Shown in pieces: positions 48,918 to 58,631 of a DNA stretch of 64,000 bases (positions within the stretch are counted from its first letter, which is position 1; every line of letters begins with the position of its first letter). This DNA is from Synechocystis sp. LKSZ1 (GTDB taxonomy: Bacteria > Cyanobacteriota > Cyanobacteriia > Cyanobacteriales > Microcystaceae). The notes beneath the pieces were generated by a model. The model made no database searches and had not been told where the DNA came from. It saw only the letters and a program-made list of their open reading frames with translations. The translations under genes and the position numbers were made by a program. Where the stretch lies: the NCBI RefSeq assembly GCF_040436315.1, contig NZ_AP031572.1, forward strand, positions 1,922,001 to 1,986,000, written 5' to 3'.

Positions 48918-50567
48918 ATGCCGAGAAAATTGCGTGGATTATGGTTCAGCATCATCCTCATCATGGCTACTGTCTGTATCTTACTAACGGCTAATCTTCA
49001 GGGTTTGGTACTGGCCCAAGTCTCCCCTTCTCCCGTTGCATCTCCTCCGACGTTGTCGGCAATTGTTCTCGATGGGCAACCGCTCATAACCATTCAAGGG
49101 CCTCTCGGTAGTTTAGATGCAGTAAAAAGAGCCGAACGAGGGAGTCGATATTTACAGGAATTTGCTGATGATCAGTCTCTCTCCCTGGATTCCCTTGAAA
49201 TTTACACCGGGGATAATGACGGAATTCCCCTCAGTAGCATCAGTGCTGGTAGTATCAACATCTTAACCATTTCTAATCGTGATGCCGAAAAAGCGGGTCA
49301 GTCGCGGAGGGCCCTGGCCACGGCCTACGCCCAGAAGCTCCGGCAAGCGGTGGAGCGTTATCGACAGGAGCGGAATGTTCGCTATCTTCTGCAAGCAGCG
49401 GTCTGGAGCCTCCTAGCAACAGTTCTTCTAATACTGTTTTTATTGATCATCAATCATTTTTTTGCTGGGCTTTATCGGCGTTTCCAGGTCTGGGAACAGT
49501 CTTATATTCACCCTGTTCGTTTGGGCAACTGGGAACTCATCCGCGCTAATCAATTAGATGATATTTTCAGGGGATTAGCCTGGTTATTGCGGGCGATTTT
49601 GATTCTCAGCTTATTACTAGGCTATTTTTCTTTTGTCCTACATCAGTTTCCCTGGACAAGACGTATTATTCAGCTTTTTGAAGGCTATTTTCTCGAAAGC
49701 CTACAAGCCAGTGGAAAGGCTTTTACGAATTATTTACCCAGCTTATTAACTATTCTTTTTGTTTGTTTAGTTACCTATTTCTTTCTACGTTTAGCCAAGC
49801 CATTTTTCCATGAGTTAGGAGTTGGTACCTTTTCCTTACCAGGCTTTTACCCAGAATGGGCCCAACCGACCTATCGCATTGTTATTTTTTTGGGTATTGC
49901 TTTAGCAGCCGTTATTGTTTTTCCATTATTACCCGGTTTTCAGTCTCCAGCTTTTCAAGGAATTTCTGTCTTTTTAGGATTATTGATTTCCTTAGGTTCA
50001 ACGTCTGTTATTGCCAACCTAATTTCTGGCAGTGTTTTAATCTATACTCGGGCTTTCCGGGTTGGTGATCGCATTAGAATTGGTGACATTACAGGCATTG
50101 TTCTAGAAACAACATTACTGGTAACTCGTATTCAAACGCCCACCAATATTATTGTTAGCATTCCCAATGCTCAAATTAGTACTAGTTCAATTGAAAACTT
50201 TAGTTTTGGCTATCGAGAGTTTCAGAAACCCCTTATCTTGCGAGTTCCAGTTTATCTAGGCTACGAGGTCGCTTGGCGTGATGTCTATCAGGCCCTGATC
50301 CAGGCGGCCCTGAAAACCAATGGGATTTCAGCGTCTCCTTCTCCATTTGTTTTACAAGGGGAATTAAATGAAGTATATGTCACCTATTTTCTAAATGCCT
50401 ATATTGATGTTAATTATTTTAAAGATAAAGAGTTAAAAGAGGTTGAATTGAGTCGTTCCCAGTTGAATGAAAATATCCGAGACTGTTGTGCAGAGGCCGG
50501 CATTCGTATCTTTGCCCCGAGTTACGAAGCCGACCCAACTAACTATGGCCCTGCTGTTGATCGTTAA
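48918..50567 (+). CDS. MscS family mechanosensitive channel with periplasmic N-terminus
   Basis: A 549-aa protein: signal peptide or first helix (about 9-34), a periplasmic region (35-155), four to five membrane helices (about 160-375), then the MscS pore helix and beta domain. The pore-lining helix carries small residues (GISVFLGLLISLGSTSVIAN, about 349-368), and RVGDRIRIGDITGIV (about 380-394) is the signature after it. It releases solutes on hypo-osmotic shock. Bases 49400-50200 are more AT-rich and poorer in GGCC than most of the window. Confidence 0.9.
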   Translation: MPRKLRGLWFSIILIMATVCILLTANLQGLVLAQVSPSPVASPPTLSAIVLDGQPLITIQGPLGSLDAVKRAERGSRYLQEFADDQSLSLDSLEIYTGDNDGIPLSSISAGSINILTISNRDAEKAGQSRRALATAYAQKLRQAVERYRQERNVRYLLQAAVWSLLATVLLILFLLIINHFFAGLYRRFQVWEQSYIHPVRLGNWELIRANQLDDIFRGLAWLLRAILILSLLLGYFSFVLHQFPWTRRIIQLFEGYFLESLQASGKAFTNYLPSLLTILFVCLVTYFFLRLAKPFFHELGVGTFSLPGFYPEWAQPTYRIVIFLGIALAAVIVFPLLPGFQSPAFQGISVFLGLLISLGSTSVIANLISGSVLIYTRAFRVGDRIRIGDITGIVLETTLLVTRIQTPTNIIVSIPNAQISTSSIENFSFGYREFQKPLILRVPVYLGYEVAWRDVYQALIQAALKTNGISASPSPFVLQGELNEVYVTYFLNAYIDVNYFKDKELKEVELSRSQLNENIRDCCAEAGIRIFAPSYEADPTNYGPAVDR

Positions 50568-50733
50568 TTCTAGTGGGGCCCCGTGAGACCAAGGGAAATC
50601 GATCCATTCTGTTCTTATTTGGGGAGTATTAACGATACCTTAAGTTTTTTCATCGGTTGTGTCAGGGCATATTTTCTTCCTTACCCTTGAGGTAGATTAA
50701 TTAATTCTCCAGTTTTCAGTAGCAGGTTTAGCG

Positions 50734-53478
50734 ATGACGAACAACCCCGAACGCCAACGTCTCCTCGAGGCCCGTGACCCCCAAACCCCTTGGAAAAAGT
50801 GGGGCCCTTACCTCAGTGAACGGCAGTGGGGAACGGTGCGGGAAGATTACAGTGAGAATGGAGATGCCTGGAACTACTTTACCCATGACCAAGCCCGCTC
50901 CCGAGCCTATCGTTGGGGGGAGGATGGCCTAGGGGGAATTAGTGATGATCATCAAGTCCTTTGTTTTGCACTGGCCCTATGGAATGGTAATGATCCTATC
51001 CTGAAAGAACGGTTGTTTGGTCTCAATAATAGCGAAGGAAACCATGGGGAAGATGTCAAGGAATACTATTTTTATTTGGATAGTACGCCTACCCATTCCT
51101 ACATGAAATATCTCTACAAGTATCCCCAGGCCGCTTTTCCCTACGAAGACCTGGTGAGGACGAATCAACAACGTAGTCGAGAGGAGTTGGAATACGAACT
51201 ACTGGATACAGGTATTTTTGACGATGATCGTTATTTCGATATTTTTGTGGAGTATGCCAAAGCCGATGTAGAGGACATTTTAATCAAGATTAGTGTTTGT
51301 AATCGAGGGCCAGAAGCAGCGCCTCTACACCTCCTACCAACCCTGTGGTTTCGCAATACCTGGTCTTGGGCTGATGCTAGTTCTAAGCCGCTCCTGCAAA
51401 AAATTGGTCATGCAGAACAAAGCATTATCCACGCCCACCATACGGATCCCCTATTCCAGGAATTTCTATCGGATTACTATCTCTACTGTGAGGGCCCTGT
51501 TCCCCTCCTATTTACAGAAAATGAAACCAACCAGGCCCGTCTTTTTGGCGAACTCAATGCCAGTCCCTACGTCAAGGATGGCATCAACAATTATGTCGTC
51601 CATAGACAAGAGGAAGCGGTCAATCCGGCTCAAAATGGGACAAAAGTCTGTCCCCACTATCAACTGATCGTGCCTGCCGGCGGAACGGAGGTTGTTCGTT
51701 TGCGGTTGTCTCGCTCAACACCAACGCAACTCAGTCAGCCCTTTAGCAGATTTGAGGCCCTAGTCCAAGCTCGTTTGCAAGAAGCCGACGTCTTTTACGA
51801 CTCGATTACACCGACCCAGATGACAGAAACATTCCCCGAGCGAGCTATTCTGATGCGGCAGGCCCTGGCCGGGATGCTCTGGACAAAGCAGTATTTCTAC
51901 TACGACGTCGATAAGTGGCTAGAGGAACACAATGTGACCCCTTGGTCAGGCCCGGAGCAACGACACCGAGTTCGTAATGGCGAATGGTTTCATGCCTATT
52001 GTGATGACATCATCTCGATGCCGGATAAGTGGGAGTATCCTTGGTTTGCCGCCTGGGATCTGGCCTTTCACATGTTGCCCTTGTCGAATGTAGACTCGGA
52101 TTTTGCTAAGGCACAGTTGGATTTGATGCTCCGCAACGACTACCTGCATCCTAATGGTCAAATCCCAGCCTACGAGTGGAATTTTGGCGATGTCAACCCT
52201 CCAGTGCATGCCTACGCCACCATGCAGATTTACCTCATGGATAAGGCTCGCAATGACGGTCAGGGAGATATTGACTTCCTCAAGTATGCCTTTTCTAAAC
52301 TGCTGGTCAACTTTACCTGGTGGGTCAACCGCAAGGACCGGGGCGGCAACAATGTGTTTGAAGGGGGTTTTTTAGGGTTGGATAACATTGGTGTGTTTGA
52401 TCGTAGTTCCCCACTCCCCACAGGCGGTTATCTAGAGCAAGCAGACGGCACGGCCTGGATGGTTTTTTTCAGTCAGCAGATGCTACGGATTGCTGTAGAG
52501 TTAGCCATGCATGACCCGCTTTATGAAGAATTTGTAAGCAAGTTTTTTGAGCATACCATGTGGATTGCGGGGGCCATGGATCGCCTTGGAGAACATCAGG
52601 ATGAAATGTGGGACGAAGAAGATGGTTTCTTCTATGATGTCCTGCGTTTGCCCGATGGTACAGCTTTTCGCCTCAAGGTACGGTCCATGGTGGGACTACT
52701 CCCCCTAGCGGCCGTGGCTATTTTTGAAGCGGCGGACTTGACCAAGGTACCCAACTTTGTCAAACGTGCTCAACAATTTTATCGCCGTCATCCCGAATTA
52801 CTAGCCAATATGCATTTACCGAGTCAACCGGGGACAGGGGGGCGGCGGATGTTGTCTGTGTTTACTGAAGAGAAATTGCGCCGTGTTTTGGCTCGCATGT
52901 TGGACGAAAATGAATTTCTTAGTCCCTATGGTATTCGTTCCCTTTCCCGTTACCATCAGGAGCATCCCTTTGTCTTTGTTCACAATGGTCAGGAATTCCG
53001 AGTGGACTACTTGCCTGGGGATTCTAATTCGGGGATGTTTGGCGGCAATTCTAACTGGCGGGGCCCCGTCTGGATGCCCGTCAATTTTGTACTGATAACA
53101 GCACTCTATCGGCTCTATGCTTTCTACGGAGACGACTTCAAGGTGGAATGTCCTACCGGTTCGGGACAGTATATGACCCTGTTTGAGGTGGCCGATGAAC
53201 TCGGCGATCGCCTAACTCACATCTTTCTGCCCGATGAAAATGGTCGTCGTCCCGTCTATGGCAGTTCGGAAAAATTCCAAACGGATCCGTACTGGAAGGA
53301 CTATATCCTTTTCTACGAATACTTCCATGGCGACAATGGGGCAGGCATCGGTGCAAGTCACCAAACCGGCTGGACGGGTTGCATTGCCCGCATTATTCAG
53401 ATCATGGGGGAGATCACCACAGATATGTTTACGACGGCAGAGGGAGAGATAGCTGTCATGAAGAAAATGGGCAAGTAA
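50734..53478 (+). CDS. Glycoside hydrolase, GH63/MGH1-like
   Basis: A 914-aa protein with an N-terminal beta-rich region (about 1-350) and a C-terminal (alpha/alpha)6 barrel. WFAAWDLAFHMLPL, with Asp442 as a likely catalytic residue, and WRGPVWMPVNF (about 774-784) match GH63-type glucosidases and their bacterial relatives. GH63 and relatives cut alpha-glucosidic or mannosyl bonds, including the compatible solutes glucosylglycerate and mannosylglycerate in some bacteria; the substrate here is unknown. There is no signal peptide, so it is cytosolic. It is followed by a GH13 gene and preceded by an MscS channel. Confidence 0.82.
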   Translation: MTNNPERQRLLEARDPQTPWKKWGPYLSERQWGTVREDYSENGDAWNYFTHDQARSRAYRWGEDGLGGISDDHQVLCFALALWNGNDPILKERLFGLNNSEGNHGEDVKEYYFYLDSTPTHSYMKYLYKYPQAAFPYEDLVRTNQQRSREELEYELLDTGIFDDDRYFDIFVEYAKADVEDILIKISVCNRGPEAAPLHLLPTLWFRNTWSWADASSKPLLQKIGHAEQSIIHAHHTDPLFQEFLSDYYLYCEGPVPLLFTENETNQARLFGELNASPYVKDGINNYVVHRQEEAVNPAQNGTKVCPHYQLIVPAGGTEVVRLRLSRSTPTQLSQPFSRFEALVQARLQEADVFYDSITPTQMTETFPERAILMRQALAGMLWTKQYFYYDVDKWLEEHNVTPWSGPEQRHRVRNGEWFHAYCDDIISMPDKWEYPWFAAWDLAFHMLPLSNVDSDFAKAQLDLMLRNDYLHPNGQIPAYEWNFGDVNPPVHAYATMQIYLMDKARNDGQGDIDFLKYAFSKLLVNFTWWVNRKDRGGNNVFEGGFLGLDNIGVFDRSSPLPTGGYLEQADGTAWMVFFSQQMLRIAVELAMHDPLYEEFVSKFFEHTMWIAGAMDRLGEHQDEMWDEEDGFFYDVLRLPDGTAFRLKVRSMVGLLPLAAVAIFEAADLTKVPNFVKRAQQFYRRHPELLANMHLPSQPGTGGRRMLSVFTEEKLRRVLARMLDENEFLSPYGIRSLSRYHQEHPFVFVHNGQEFRVDYLPGDSNSGMFGGNSNWRGPVWMPVNFVLITALYRLYAFYGDDFKVECPTGSGQYMTLFEVADELGDRLTHIFLPDENGRRPVYGSSEKFQTDPYWKDYILFYEYFHGDNGAGIGASHQTGWTGCIARIIQIMGEITTDMFTTAEGEIAVMKKMGK

Positions 53479-53509
53479 CGGCTGGTCTGGAAAAGTGGGG
53501 GTAGCCGTT
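53477..53509 (+). terminator. Possible terminator after the GH63 gene
   Basis: AACGGCT (53477-53483) and AGCCGTT (53503-53509) form a 7-bp stem beginning in the stop codon, followed by GTTTCTGG. The loop is 19 bases, so the structure is moderate. Confidence 0.35.
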
Positions 53510-53596
53510 GTTTCTGGCTAGTTTTTAGCTTCTGTCTTCCCCAAAAAGAAAAAGGAAATCGTTAAGGGACTCTAGAAAATTTAATCAATCAACCAG

Positions 53597-55072
53597 ATGA
53601 ACAGCTATCCTTCTCTTTACCAGATCAATACCCGCGTCTGGCTCAATCGGCTATCCCGCCAGATCGGTCGCCCGGCTACCCTCAATGACATTCCCGATGC
53701 CGCACTCGATGAATTTGCCGATTTAGGATTCCACTGGATTTATTGCCTCAGTGTTTGGCAGACTGGCCTGATGGCGCGTCAAGTCTCCCGTTCTAATCCC
53801 CAATGGTTAGCTGAATATCGAGAACTGCTACCGGACTTGCAAGCGGAAGACATCTGTGGCTCTGGGTTTGCCATCACCAGCTATACCCTCAATACCAGCC
53901 TGGGAGAAACCGATTCTTTGGTTCGCCTGCGCGATCGTCTGCATCAACGGGGCCTGAAGTTAATGTTGGATTTTGTCCCTAACCATACTGCCCCGGACCA
54001 CGCCTGGGTTCAGGAACACCCAGGATACTATGTCTTTGGTACAGAAGACCAATTGGCCCAACAGCCCCAAAATTACATCAAGCTCGACCTTCCCCAAGGG
54101 CCAACAATTTTGGCCTATGGCCGCGATCCCTACTTTGACGGTTGGCCAGACACCCTACAGCTTAATTATGGCAATTCGGCTTTACAGGCAGCTCTGGTGG
54201 CAGAACTCTTGAAGATCTCCCATTGGTGTGATGGTTTACGCTGTGACATGGCCATGCTGGTATTACCGGAAATCTTTCAACGAACCTGGGGCATTGCCAC
54301 CGACCCCTTTTGGCCCCAGGCGATCACTGCCGTTCGCCAGCAACACTCCGATTTTGTTTTTATGGCCGAGGTCTATTGGGATATGGAATGGACGCTACAA
54401 CAACAGGGTTTTGACTATACCTACGATAAGCGCCTCTACGACCGCCTCAAGGAACAATCGGTACAAGCCGTGCGAGAACATTTCTGGGCGGATTTGTCCT
54501 ACCAACAACGATCAGCTCGCTTTCTAGAAAATCACGACGAAGCCCGAGCCGCCAGTACCTTTCCCCCGGAGATTCACCGAGCGGCCGCTATTCTGACTTT
54601 TTGTTGCCCGGGCCTCCGCTTTTTCCACCAGGGCCAGTTACAGGGCTGGACTCAAAAGATTTCCGTCCACTTGGGACGAGGGCCTGAGCAACCAACGGAT
54701 CTCTGCCTGGAAGATTTCTATCAAAAACTCCTATCCGTCTTACGTCGGGAGATACTCCAAAAAGGGGCCTGGCAAATCCTTGGGGTTAATCCGGCCTGGG
54801 AAAGCAACTGGACAGCGTCAGCTTTACTGGCTTTTGCTTGGCAGGGCCAGGGGGTGGACTCTATCCTAGTAACGGTTAACTATGCACCGCACCAGAGCCA
54901 AGGCTATGTCCCCCTCCCCTGGATAGCGCTAGAGACGTCGAGTTATCACCTCCAAGACCTCATGGGGACAGCGGATTATCATCGGAGTAGCTCCGATCTA
55001 CACGGGCCCGGACTCTATCTTGATTTACCAGCCTGGGGTTATCACATTTTTAGCTTGATTCCAGTTCCCTAG
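53597..55072 (+). CDS. GH13 family alpha-amylase-like glycosidase
   Basis: A 491-aa TIM-barrel enzyme with the four GH13 regions: DFVPNHT (about 127-133), GLRCDMAM with nucleophile D217, MAEVYW with acid/base E258, and ENHDEARA with D314. The N-terminal opening YQINTRVWLNRLS fits the subgroup of short cytosolic amylase-like proteins. It has no signal peptide or starch-binding domain. The substrate may be glycogen-derived maltodextrin or a glucosyl solute. It follows the GH63 gene by 118 bp on the same strand. Confidence 0.88.
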   Translation: MNSYPSLYQINTRVWLNRLSRQIGRPATLNDIPDAALDEFADLGFHWIYCLSVWQTGLMARQVSRSNPQWLAEYRELLPDLQAEDICGSGFAITSYTLNTSLGETDSLVRLRDRLHQRGLKLMLDFVPNHTAPDHAWVQEHPGYYVFGTEDQLAQQPQNYIKLDLPQGPTILAYGRDPYFDGWPDTLQLNYGNSALQAALVAELLKISHWCDGLRCDMAMLVLPEIFQRTWGIATDPFWPQAITAVRQQHSDFVFMAEVYWDMEWTLQQQGFDYTYDKRLYDRLKEQSVQAVREHFWADLSYQQRSARFLENHDEARAASTFPPEIHRAAAILTFCCPGLRFFHQGQLQGWTQKISVHLGRGPEQPTDLCLEDFYQKLLSVLRREILQKGAWQILGVNPAWESNWTASALLAFAWQGQGVDSILVTVNYAPHQSQGYVPLPWIALETSSYHLQDLMGTADYHRSSSDLHGPGLYLDLPAWGYHIFSLIPVP

Positions 55073-55087
55073 ATGATTGTCCAGAGA

Positions 55088-55191
55088 CTTTTCCATACGG
55101 TAGGAAAAAAAGGGCTTATGGAAAAGCCGCTAACCCTAATCAGCAAAAGCCTTACAGTGCTTGATTCTGAGGCTTTAAGGGGTAAAGCGGC
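55088..55191. repeat. Nested inverted repeats (structured element)
   Basis: Hairpin 1: CTTTTCCATA (55088-55097) with TATGGAAAAG (55117-55126), a perfect 10-bp stem. Hairpin 2: GCCGCT (55126-55131) with AGCGGC (55186-55191), helped by CCC/GGG pairing inside, and an inner stem AAAGCCT (55146-55152) with AGGCTTT (55170-55176). Such layered symmetry suggests a structured RNA or a miniature mobile element end. It lies 15 bp after the amylase gene. Confidence 0.5.
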
Positions 55192-55287
55192 CGTCTAGCA
55201 ATCGGAGGGTGATATTGACTTTATGTCTTAACTTCCAAAATAGTTTAAATCTCTCAGGATTTATGTATTGTATTTAACCAAATGGCC

Positions 55288-56256
55288 CTAGGAAACCGGG
55301 CGCTGGGCGTAGGCATGAAAGGGTTCTTTGATAAAACGAATGTAAAGATGTTTAAAGGTGGAGCGCAACACTCGAGGCAGACCAAAATCGATGGGGAGTA
55401 AGGCCTCGGGAAGTTTCCAGTCCTGCACTTGCAAACTGCTGGGATGGGCTAGGGGGAAGGTTAAGTCCTTCCAGGCTGGCGTGAGACCGAGACGCTCCTG
55501 GGCCACCAAAGTTGGGATAAGGGCTGGGTCAACCTGAAGAATATCGGCCAGAACGGCATCAAGGGCAAAAACATTCGTCGCGGCGGCCAGCAGGCCGAGG
55601 GGCCGGGGAGAGCCATTCATCGGGCCATTGCCTTCGTGGGCAATAATGCCATCCACAATGGTGAGGTCGGGTTGGATAGCGCGGGCGGTTTCCACTAGCA
55701 TTTCACCAAAGCGGGTTGCATCTTTACCGGCTTCCATATGCCACCAGGCTTTCATTTTGCCCGGCACACAGCCAAAGAGATTTTTCACCCCGAGGGTCAT
55801 GGTGAGTTGGACATGGGATTTGATCTTCGGCAAATTAATCACCACATCGGCCTCCATGGCTTCCTTAGAAAGACGCAGATGATGAAAGGCCTGGCTTTCC
55901 GTTCCATAGCGATGGCCATGGAATTCCACCACAGGCAAATTTAGTTCCTGGATCAACGGCAGATAACCATTGGATTCCACCACGCCCCGTGCCGTACCAA
56001 AGGCCGGACTGTCGCCCAGAAAGGGTCGGCCCCCAGCGGCCTGTACCAGCTTGGCTACACAATAAACCAGTTCCGGTCGGGTAATACATTCCTGGCCCGG
56101 TCGGCCGGCCGTCAGCAAATTGGGTTTTAGCAGGACGCGGGAGCCGGGTTTAACCCAGGTGGTGATGCCACCCCAGGGAGCCAACAGTCGTTCCAGTGCC
56201 AAACTTAAGCTCTCCAAGTCGTAGGAAGCAGTGGATAATAGAGAAATAGGAATCAT
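55288..56256 (-). CDS. DUF362 domain protein
   Basis: A 322-aa soluble protein with the DUF362 core: LLKPNLL (42-48), a GGRPFLGDSPAFG segment (about 76-88), and INLPKIKSHVQLTMTLGVKNLFG (about 137-160). Members elsewhere may carry a 4Fe-4S ferredoxin domain, which is absent here. Function is unproved. The upstream 181-aa gene on the same strand ends 31 bp away, so co-transcription is likely. Confidence 0.88.
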   Translation of the reverse strand: MIPISLLSTASYDLESLSLALERLLAPWGGITTWVKPGSRVLLKPNLLTAGRPGQECITRPELVYCVAKLVQAAGGRPFLGDSPAFGTARGVVESNGYLPLIQELNLPVVEFHGHRYGTESQAFHHLRLSKEAMEADVVINLPKIKSHVQLTMTLGVKNLFGCVPGKMKAWWHMEAGKDATRFGEMLVETARAIQPDLTIVDGIIAHEGNGPMNGSPRPLGLLAAATNVFALDAVLADILQVDPALIPTLVAQERLGLTPAWKDLTFPLAHPSSLQVQDWKLPEALLPIDFGLPRVLRSTFKHLYIRFIKEPFHAYAQRPVS

Positions 56257-56287
56257 TGCGGTTTTTAGGATGGAAGTCCCCCTGATT

Positions 56288-56833
56288 TTAAGTCTTTGTA
56301 ATCAGGGCTGACCATAGCCAACGGGGGCCGTAGGGATTACTGCAGAATAAAAGATCCACCAGAAATTTAAAGGCCTGGGGACGCGCGGGAGACGGTAGGC
56401 CAAGGCGTTGGCATTGATCTTGATAGCGAACCTCGAACTTCTCTAGGTAAGTTCCCAGTAAAGCCGTTTTACTCGGGTCTTTGCCTTGCTCTTGCATTTG
56501 CTCCAAAAGGGTGACGGCCCGCCGTAAAATCTCCTGGTGTTGCTGGGCCAGCTTGGCCACGATGAGAACTAAGGAACGGGCTTCTTCAAAACTAAAGGCG
56601 GATGTTGCTCCTGGCTCGGCCGGGCCAAGGTAACGACTGAGGGGCGGTAGGCCGTCTAGGGCAAGAGCTTGACTGGCCTGATTCCAACTGCTTTCTTCCA
56701 ATTCCGTTAAGGCCCAGAGAGAAAGTAAAAGGCCTTGAAGATAGCCTTGAATCAGCGGTAATTGATGGGCATCGGCCGTAATCACCAGAGGAAGTTCAAG
56801 CCCATTGTTGCTGTTAACCATACTTGCTTTCAC
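56288..56833 (-). CDS. Conserved hypothetical protein, 181 aa
   Basis: A predicted all-helical soluble protein: residues 20-55 and 85-140 are amphipathic (SLVLIVAKLAQQHQEILRR), and the C-terminus reads FLVDLLFCSNPYGPRWLW. I think it is a cyanobacterium-specific family but cannot name it with certainty. The alternative start MVNSNN is four codons downstream. It is divergent from the antiporter gene, with an 83-bp gap. Confidence 0.65.
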   Translation of the reverse strand: MKASMVNSNNGLELPLVITADAHQLPLIQGYLQGLLLSLWALTELEESSWNQASQALALDGLPPLSRYLGPAEPGATSAFSFEEARSLVLIVAKLAQQHQEILRRAVTLLEQMQEQGKDPSKTALLGTYLEKFEVRYQDQCQRLGLPSPARPQAFKFLVDLLFCSNPYGPRWLWSALITKT

Positions 56834-56916
56834 CGACAGGCTTTACTCCCACGAAACTACACTCCACGCCTAAAATATTCTAGTCTGGCTTATTCACAAT
56901 CGGGAGTTCCCTATCC

Positions 56917-58482
56917 ATGAGTCTCGGCTCAGCGGCTGACGCGGCTATTCAACAAAACCTAGAACAGTTTGTTATTGTCCTCTCTGTCTCTCTTTCTGTC
57001 GCTACCCTATCCCGTATTGTTCCGTGGCTCCGTCAAATTCCTTATACTCTCCTGCTCGTTATTGTGGGCCTGGGCCTCTCCTTTGTCGATGTCCGCCTGG
57101 TGAATCTTTCGCCCCAACTGATTCTGGAAATCTTTTTACCGCCCCTACTGTTTGAGGCCGCTTGGAATGTCCGTTGGCCCGACCTCAAGGCTAACTGGTT
57201 CCCCGTCACGCTCTTCACTATTTTTGGGGTAATTATTTCGATTGTGGCCATTGGCTTTAGCCTGAGTCAATTTACCAGCCTCACCCTGCCGACGGCCCTA
57301 TTGGTGGCGGCGAGCCTATCGACCACCGATCCTGTCTCCGTAGTAGGGCTGTTTCGGCAGTTGGGGGCCAGCAAAAAACTGAGCATTCTAATGGAGGGGG
57401 AAAGCCTGTTTAATGACGGGGTGGCCGTCGTGGCCTTTGTCCTGTTGGTGAGCTTGCCCTTCGGCTCCGAGTTAATTTCGGTGCCCATTGTTCTGCCGCT
57501 TTTTTTAAGCTTTGTTGGCATTGGCCTAGGCATTGGTTGTCTGATTGGCTTTGGAATTTCCTACCTCACCCAACGCTTTGACCTGCCTCTCGTAGAGCAA
57601 TCCCTGACCTTGGTCGCGGCCTATGCCACCTATCTGATTACAGAAGAATTGGGGGGCTCGGGGGTTATCGGTGTAGTGACGGTAGGCATCATTCTGGGCA
57701 ACTATGGCTCCCTTAATGGCATGAATCCCCGGACTCGCCAGCTAGTATCGGAATTTTGGGAGTTTCTCGCCTTTTTTGTCAATTCTATTGTATTTTTGCT
57801 GATTGGTGACCAAGTCCGGTTGGTTAATCTGGTAGACAGTTTTGGGGTGACCTGTGTTTGCATCTTGGCCGTCGTCGGATCCCGCTTTTTAACCATTTTT
57901 GGTTTTAGCGCCCTTAGTAATTGGCTGGTGCAATCCAACATTGGCTACAAAGAGCAGACGGTGCTCTGGTGGGGCGGCCTCCGGGGCTCGGTCTCCGTGG
58001 CCCTGGCCCTGAGTGTGCCAGGGGCCCTCAGCCAACGCCAAGAGATTATTAATGTGGTCTTTGGGGTGGTGTTATTTACCCTATTGGTGCAGGGCCTGAC
58101 CATGCAGGGCCTGTTAGAGCGCTTTAATCTCATTGGCGACCAACAACTCAGTCGTAGTTATTCTGAACTCTTGGCCCGTCAGGTGGCCCTGAAGCGAATT
58201 CTCAATTACCTCGACCAGTTGACCCTCTCCAGCGAAGATAACGTTGAGTTGTACCAATCCCAACGGGATGCCATCGAAGCTCGACTCCAACAGGTCGAAC
58301 AGGAGGTACAGGCCCTCAAGGCTGCAAATCCCCAATTGGAAACCATCATGCGAGAGCAACTCCAAGAAACCCTGCTGAATCTAGAAGCCGACACCTACGC
58401 CGAACTGATCCGGGCCGGTCGTCTCAATCAAGACCTACCGCCCCTCTTGAGTGATTTATTAGCCGAAACCCAAACGGCCTAG
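56917..58482 (+). CDS. Na+/H+ antiporter, CPA1 family (NhaS1/NhaP-like)
   Basis: A 521-aa antiporter with about 12-13 helices (14-420) and a cytosolic C-terminal tail rich in Gln/Glu (425-515). Key acidic residues are visible: D138 in TTDPVSV and D167 in ESLFNDGVAVV, the CPA1 transport site. WWGGLRGSVSVALAL (about 349-363) is the conserved late helix. The sequence closely resembles cyanobacterial NhaS1. It exchanges Na+ or Li+ for H+ across the plasma membrane. Confidence 0.9.
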   Translation: MSLGSAADAAIQQNLEQFVIVLSVSLSVATLSRIVPWLRQIPYTLLLVIVGLGLSFVDVRLVNLSPQLILEIFLPPLLFEAAWNVRWPDLKANWFPVTLFTIFGVIISIVAIGFSLSQFTSLTLPTALLVAASLSTTDPVSVVGLFRQLGASKKLSILMEGESLFNDGVAVVAFVLLVSLPFGSELISVPIVLPLFLSFVGIGLGIGCLIGFGISYLTQRFDLPLVEQSLTLVAAYATYLITEELGGSGVIGVVTVGIILGNYGSLNGMNPRTRQLVSEFWEFLAFFVNSIVFLLIGDQVRLVNLVDSFGVTCVCILAVVGSRFLTIFGFSALSNWLVQSNIGYKEQTVLWWGGLRGSVSVALALSVPGALSQRQEIINVVFGVVLFTLLVQGLTMQGLLERFNLIGDQQLSRSYSELLARQVALKRILNYLDQLTLSSEDNVELYQSQRDAIEARLQQVEQEVQALKAANPQLETIMREQLQETLLNLEADTYAELIRAGRLNQDLPPLLSDLLAETQTA

Positions 58483-58631
58483 CTAGTAGTTGAGTTTACA
58501 AATCCTCCAATCTACGAACCATTCACAGCTGACCAAATTAGGAAAAGCTTACCGGTAATTGGCCAAGACTTTGCCCTTGTAGAATGCCTTGAGTGTCCGG
58601 TAACCTGAGCCGTGAAGCAAAATAGCCAAGG

